Source: DASUZB01 sp036377075 (GTDB lineage: Bacteria; Actinomycetota; CALGFH01). Taken from it: DNA of 9,631 bases. Shown here piece after piece: positions 6,453 to 9,631 of the stretch. The notes under the pieces are model-generated. The model saw only the letters and a program-made list of their open reading frames with translations, was not told the origin of the DNA and searched no databases. How positions within the stretch are numbered: position 1 is the stretch's first letter; every line of letters starts with the position of its first letter. The stretch is from NCBI GenBank assembly GCA_036377075.1, contig DASUZB010000190.1, positions 1 to 9,631 of the forward strand, given 5' to 3'. A program made the translations under genes and the position numbers.

Positions 6453-7126
6453 TGAGCGAGGGGATCATGGAGGGCACGATCACGTTGGTGCTGGCCGACG
6501 ACCACGAGGTGTTCGCCGAGGGTCTCGGCATGGTGCTGGACGCCGAGGAGGACCTCCAGGTGCTCGGGGTGGCCGCGGACGGCGCCGAGGCGCTCGAGCT
6601 GTTCGACCAGGACCCGCCGGCGGTCCTGCTGCTCGACGCGCACATGCCGCGCACCGACGTGGCCGCGGTGCTGCGCGAGGTCAAGCAGCGCGCGCCCGAG
6701 ACCAAGGTGCTGGTGCTCTCCGCCGACACCCGCAGCGAGACGGTGAACACCGTGATCGAGGCCGGCGCGGACGGCTTCCTCGCCAAGGACGTCTCGAGCC
6801 CCCAGGTCGCCACCACGATCCGTAGGGTCGTCGGCGGCCACGACGTCCCGATCACCACGCTGCCGTCGCGCCCCACCCGCGACCCGGGCGTCGAGCTGCT
6901 GGTCCGCACGCTGAGCGCGCGCGAGCGCGAGATCCTCGGCTACCTGTCCGCCGGCTGGTCCAACCGGCGCATCGCCGAGCAGTGCTTCCTGTCGCTCAAC
7001 ACGGTCCGCACCCACGTGCAGAACATCCTGGTCAAGCTCGGCGTCCACTCCAAGCTCGAGGCGGTCGCCTTCGCCCTCGAGCACCATGTGGTGGAGGCAG
7101 CCGGCAGCGCCCCGCGCGGCTTCTAG
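6452..7126 (+). CDS. NarL/LuxR-family response regulator, canonical receiver
   Basis: A 224-residue regulator. The receiver (about 9-125) has every expected residue: acidic pair D16-D17 (LADDHEVF), phosphoacceptor D62 (LLLDAHMP), switch Ser90 (VLVLSAD) and Lys112 (FLAKD). The LuxR-type helix-turn-helix spans about 153-210 (LSAREREIL, recognition segment SLNTVRTHVQNILVKL, then HSKLEAVAFAL). It should be phosphorylated by a histidine kinase, dimerise and bind promoters; no kinase lies in the window. An alternative start at ATG 6467 (residue 6) has GAGGGG only 3 nt upstream and would place the beta-1 strand at the usual distance from the N-terminus, so either start is possible. It is divergent from, and closely related in its DNA-binding domain to, the regulator at 5824-5126. 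Confidence 0.93.
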   Translation: MSEGIMEGTITLVLADDHEVFAEGLGMVLDAEEDLQVLGVAADGAEALELFDQDPPAVLLLDAHMPRTDVAAVLREVKQRAPETKVLVLSADTRSETVNTVIEAGADGFLAKDVSSPQVATTIRRVVGGHDVPITTLPSRPTRDPGVELLVRTLSAREREILGYLSAGWSNRRIAEQCFLSLNTVRTHVQNILVKLGVHSKLEAVAFALEHHVVEAAGSAPRGF

Positions 7127-7136
7127 CGGGAGCACC

Positions 7137-7150
7137 GGGGCGCAGGCCCC
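7137..7150 (+). terminator. GC hairpin just after the canonical regulator
   Basis: GGGGC, a 4-nt loop GCAG and GCCCC form a perfect 5-bp stem 10 nt after the stop codon. No T tract follows, so it would be at most a weak or factor-assisted terminator. The rest of the 128-bp gap to the next gene shows no clear promoter. Confidence 0.25.
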
Positions 7151-7254
7151 ACGGCCCGCCGCCGCCCTGCCTCCGTGACAGGCATCGGGTAGTTTGTCGT
7201 ACGTCGTGGCGGTGTACGCCTGGGGGGGCAAGCGACCGGGAGGAGTGGGAGAAG

Positions 7255-7623
7255 ATGCGAGGCAAGTCCGGACTCGCGCTCGGGTTGGCGATCGGCTACG
7301 TGCTCGGCACCAAGGCCGGTCGGGAGCGCTACGAGCAGCTCAGCCAGTCGGCCAAGCGCCTGGCCGCCGACCCCAGCATGCAGCGGCTCCAGACCGAGCT
7401 CAGCGGTCTGGTCAGCGCGTCGAGGCAGCAGCTCACCGCGACCGTCGAGGGCACCGCCACGAAGGCGGCGGAGAAGGTCGAGGAGGTGCGCGAGGCCCCA
7501 CCGGCCGGCACCACCACGACCACGACGGGCAACAGCACCGCCCGCACCCGCTCGACGAGCCGCTCGGGCGGCAGCGGCCGCTCGTCCAGCTCGCGCTCGC
7601 CGGGCAAGAGCGACACGTCCTGA
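7255..7623 (+). CDS. Small YtxH-like protein with N-terminal glycine-rich membrane helix and Ser/Thr-rich tail
   Basis: 122 residues. Residues 5-18 (SGLALGLAIGYVLG) form a short glycine-spaced hydrophobic helix, followed by KAGRERYEQL. This is the pattern of the YtxH-like small envelope proteins common in actinobacteria. Residues about 28-82 are a predicted amphipathic helical stretch with charged and Ala residues. Residues 83-122 are low-complexity, with a run of six Thr (86-91) and many Ser, Arg and Gly, probably disordered. The ATG at 7255 follows a purine-rich GGAGTGGGAGAAG. The biochemical role of the family is not established; stress and envelope roles are suggested for YtxH in other bacteria. 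It is convergent with the BrkB-family gene, 17 nt between stop codons. Confidence 0.8.
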   Translation: MRGKSGLALGLAIGYVLGTKAGRERYEQLSQSAKRLAADPSMQRLQTELSGLVSASRQQLTATVEGTATKAAEKVEEVREAPPAGTTTTTTGNSTARTRSTSRSGGSGRSSSSRSPGKSDTS

Positions 7624-7640
7624 GCACGCGACCGGCGCCG

Positions 7641-8591
7641 TCAGCGGCCCTGGCCGCCCGGCGGTGAGGCGGTCACGCGGTCGCCGGCGAGCCCGTCGCG
7701 CCCCCCGGTCGCTTCTGGCCGCGCCGCGGCGCTGGCCTGCCCTGCCCGCAGCCCGAGCTCGTGGTTCAGCTCGGCCCCGAGGAGCACCACGAACGACGAC
7801 AGGAACAGCCAGATGAGCAGGACGATGACCGCCCCGAGGAGCCCGTAGGTGCGGTTGTAGTTCCCGAAGCTGTTCACGTACAGCGAGAAGAGCCCCGAGC
7901 CCAGCAGCCACAGCGCCGTCGCCAGCAGCGACCCAGGGGTCAGCCAGCGCAGCTCGGCGTCGTCGCGGTCGGGCGCGTAGCGGTACAGGATCGCGAGGCC
8001 GACCAGCATCAGCCCGGCGAGCACCGGCCAGCGGACGACGGCGAGCAGCAGCCGGCCGACCGGTCCCAGCAGGCCGGTGACCACCGGCAGCACCACGACG
8101 ATGCCGATGGCGACCGCCATGCTCACGATCGCGCCGAGGGTGAGCAGCAGGGCGCGGCCGCGCAGCCGCAGGAACCTGCGCGTCTCGATGCGGTCGTAGG
8201 CCACGTTGAGGCCGGCGATCAACGCCCGCATGCCGGCCGAGGCGGCCAGCACCGCCGCCAGGATGCCGAGCACCGCACCAAGGCTCAGCCCCTTGCCGGC
8301 GCTGTGGGTGAGCGCCTCGAGCTGGCCGGTCAGCGTCTGCCTCGCCTGCCTCGGCAGCACGGCGGCCAGCTTCTGCACCTGTGCCCTGGCGGTCTCGGGC
8401 TTGGCCACCAGCCCGTAGATCGAGATCACCGCGATCAGCGCGGGGAAGATGGAGAGCATGGCGTAGAACGCCACCCCGGCCGAGAGCAGCGAGATGTTGT
8501 CCTCGCGGAGGTGGGTGCGCACCCGCAGCAGGACGTCCTTCCAGGCCGTCACGCCGCCGCCCTGGCGGGCGGCTCGCAGCGACCTGGTCAT
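7641..8591 (-). CDS. YihY/virulence factor BrkB family inner-membrane protein
   Basis: 316 residues with about six membrane helices (roughly 35-63, 104-128, 148-172, 181-203, 218-241 and 247-272), the usual topology of the family. Family signatures are clear: SAGVAFYAMLSIFPALIA (38-55), LYRYAPDRD (202-210), PGSLLATALWLL (219-230) and NSFGNYNRTYGLLGAVIVLL (240-259), then LLGAELNHE. The C-terminal 35 residues are polar and disordered-looking. Although family members were once called ribonuclease BN, that activity was later assigned to another protein; a transport or envelope role is likely but unproven. The ATG at 8591 has AGGAGG 8 nt upstream. The gene is divergent from the thioredoxin lipoprotein (120 bp apart) and convergent with the YtxH-like gene. 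Confidence 0.93.
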   Translation of the reverse strand: MTRSLRAARQGGGVTAWKDVLLRVRTHLREDNISLLSAGVAFYAMLSIFPALIAVISIYGLVAKPETARAQVQKLAAVLPRQARQTLTGQLEALTHSAGKGLSLGAVLGILAAVLAASAGMRALIAGLNVAYDRIETRRFLRLRGRALLLTLGAIVSMAVAIGIVVVLPVVTGLLGPVGRLLLAVVRWPVLAGLMLVGLAILYRYAPDRDDAELRWLTPGSLLATALWLLGSGLFSLYVNSFGNYNRTYGLLGAVIVLLIWLFLSSFVVLLGAELNHELGLRAGQASAAARPEATGGRDGLAGDRVTASPPGGQGR

Positions 8592-8711
8592 CCCCCAGCC
8601 CTCCTCGGCGACGGAAGCCGGGCGCAGTCGCCGCCGCCCTGCCAGACTGGTTGCGTCACACCTTGGAGCAGTAAGTTGCAGCGAAGCTGCTGATCCGCGA
8701 CTGGAGCCCTG
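8592..8711. promoter_or_regulatory. Divergent intergenic region between BrkB-family gene and lipoprotein gene
   Basis: 120 bp that must hold both start regions. A plus-strand TTGCGT at 8651-8656 is followed after 15 nt by TAAGTT, a poor promoter match with a short spacer. A perfect hairpin, GCAGC-GAA-GCTGC (8678-8690), lies 20 nt upstream of the lipoprotein ATG and would be in its leader. Nothing stronger is visible. Confidence 0.3.
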
Positions 8712-9631
8712 ATGCCGGCCAGAATGCCCAACCGTTCAGAGTTCCCACGCGCCACCACCGCCAAACTGGTCAAGCTCGCCGAGTTGCACTCGCGGCGGGA
8801 GGTGCTGCGCCTCGCGGCCGGCGGGGCCGGCGCCCTGGGGCTGTCGGCGCTGCTCGCCGCGTGCGGCGGCAAGGGCGGCTCGTCCACCAGGCAGCCGTCC
8901 AACCCCGCCGGCTCCATCGGCGCGGTCGGCGAGGGCGCCACCCAGCTCTCCCTGATCAACGCCCAGAGCAAGCTGATCACCGGCAGGCAACTGTTCACCT
9001 TCGGCCTCTCCACGCCGGACAACAACCTCGTCAGCGAGGGCAAGCCACAGGTCTGGGCGGCCAAGGACGAGACCAGCAAGGCGCTGGGCCCGTTCGCGGC
9101 CGAATGGCTGAGCATGGACGCCTACGACAAGACCGGCGACAAGTCACCCCGCTCTCCATTGGTCGGCTTCTACGCCGCCGAGGTGGAGTTCCCGACCACC
9201 GGCAACTGGCTGGTCGCGGCCGTGGTCGACCAGGGCGGCCGCCGCGGGGTCGGGCGCGGCGCCGTACCCGTCGTCGACAGGGAGGTCGCCCAGGTCGGCA
9301 GCAAGGCGCTGGCGGTCCCGACGGTCGTCGCCAAGCGTGCCAGCGACCTGGACAAGGTGTGCACCCGCAACCCGCCCTGCCCGATGCACCGGGTCTCGCT
9401 CGACCGGGCGATCAGGTCGGGCAAGGCGACGGCGGTCTCGTTCGCGACGCCGCTGTTCTGCTCCAGCCAGATGTGCGGACCGGCGGTCGACGAGCTGCTC
9501 CTGGTCTACCGTGACGTCGGCGCCAAGGCCAACTTCGTCCACGTGGAGATCTACCCGAACGAGGAGAGCCCGTCGAAGCCCGTCAAGGCGTTCACCAAGT
9601 GGGGCTTCGACAGCGAGCCGTGGACGATCCT
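8712..9631 (+). CDS. Tat-type lipoprotein with thioredoxin-like domain, 3' end outside window
   Basis: 306 codons are visible and the frame is open at the right edge. Residues 27-33 (SRREVLR) are a twin-arginine motif, followed by a hydrophobic stretch and the lipobox LAAC with the lipid-bearing Cys51; the mature protein would sit on the outer face of the cytoplasmic membrane. Residues about 65-185 form a beta-rich region (QLSLINAQSKLITGRQLFTF, then ...GNWLVAAVV) that looks like an Ig-like or FixH/YtkA-type domain. From about 215 on, a thioredoxin fold begins, with Cys250-x4-Cys255-Gly256-Pro257 (FATPLFCSSQMCGP). A second pair, Cys217 and Cys223, sits in CTRNPPC just before it. Likely an extracytoplasmic thiol-disulfide protein; its partner is unknown. 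The ATG at 8712 has GGAG 5 nt upstream; an ATG at 8724 is the alternative. The 26-residue stretch before the twin Arg is longer than usual. Confidence 0.88.
   Translation, partial: MPARMPNRSEFPRATTAKLVKLAELHSRREVLRLAAGGAGALGLSALLAACGGKGGSSTRQPSNPAGSIGAVGEGATQLSLINAQSKLITGRQLFTFGLSTPDNNLVSEGKPQVWAAKDETSKALGPFAAEWLSMDAYDKTGDKSPRSPLVGFYAAEVEFPTTGNWLVAAVVDQGGRRGVGRGAVPVVDREVAQVGSKALAVPTVVAKRASDLDKVCTRNPPCPMHRVSLDRAIRSGKATAVSFATPLFCSSQMCGPAVDELLLVYRDVGAKANFVHVEIYPNEESPSKPVKAFTKWGFDSEPWTI

Noticed and set aside
5947..7231. Minus-strand frames of 320 and 384 codons across the second regulator
   Set aside because: They are antisense to a response regulator with a complete receiver and helix-turn-helix, and show no domain or ribosome binding site.
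7644..7657. GCGGCC-CT-GGCCGC inverted repeat between the convergent genes as a terminator
   Set aside because: The loop is only 2 nt unless pairs are lost, no T tract follows on either strand, and it lies in the last codons of the BrkB-family gene.
7761..8693. A 310-codon plus-strand frame opposite the BrkB-family gene
   Set aside because: Gln/His/Arg/Gly-rich shadow of a transmembrane gene with clear family motifs on the other strand.

Overview
The window is high-GC DNA with near-total G/C at third codon positions. Actinomycete-style features include a Tat/lipoprotein thioredoxin protein, a subtilase with a Trp-repeat tail, a short glycine-zipper/YtxH-like protein and NarL-type regulators whose linker reads VRTHVQNIL. 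I infer an actinobacterium (Actinomycetota) and cannot name a genus. I see no tRNA, rRNA, IS element, phage gene or CRISPR array.

Layout. Positions 1-5824 are read on the minus strand. A NarL/LuxR-type response regulator with a degenerate receiver (5824-5126) comes first. Then follows a gap of about 340 bp that contains the only AT-rich island of the window, with a probable promoter, a dyad over its -35 box and a roughly 200-nt leader. Next is a secreted S8 (subtilisin-like) protease with an intact catalytic quartet and a Trp-periodic C-terminal tail (4789-3095). Only 19 nt after it starts a large membrane sensor diguanylate cyclase (TM region, GAF, PAS, PAS, GAF, GGDEF). This gene runs off the left edge in what looks like a GGDEF-EAL linker. 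Protease and cyclase are very likely one operon.

A gap of about 410-630 bp separates the first regulator from a divergent second NarL-type regulator (6452-7126, plus strand) with a fully canonical receiver. A small ORF may overlap its start. The two regulators share almost the same DNA-recognition segment.

The right part holds a short YtxH-like membrane-anchored protein (7255-7623, plus), a convergent six-helix YihY/BrkB-family membrane protein (8591-7641, minus), and a divergent lipoprotein with a thioredoxin-like Cys-x4-Cys-Gly-Pro domain (8712 to the right edge, plus, incomplete).

How they may work together (inference): the left half links signal input (two regulators), c-di-GMP synthesis and possibly hydrolysis, and an exported protease, as in a surface or biofilm-type lifestyle switch. 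The right half looks like ordinary envelope genes. No clearly new defence or mobile system is visible. The points most worth a second look are the protease-cyclase operon with its AT-rich control region, the Trp-pentad tail, and the paired canonical and degenerate regulators.
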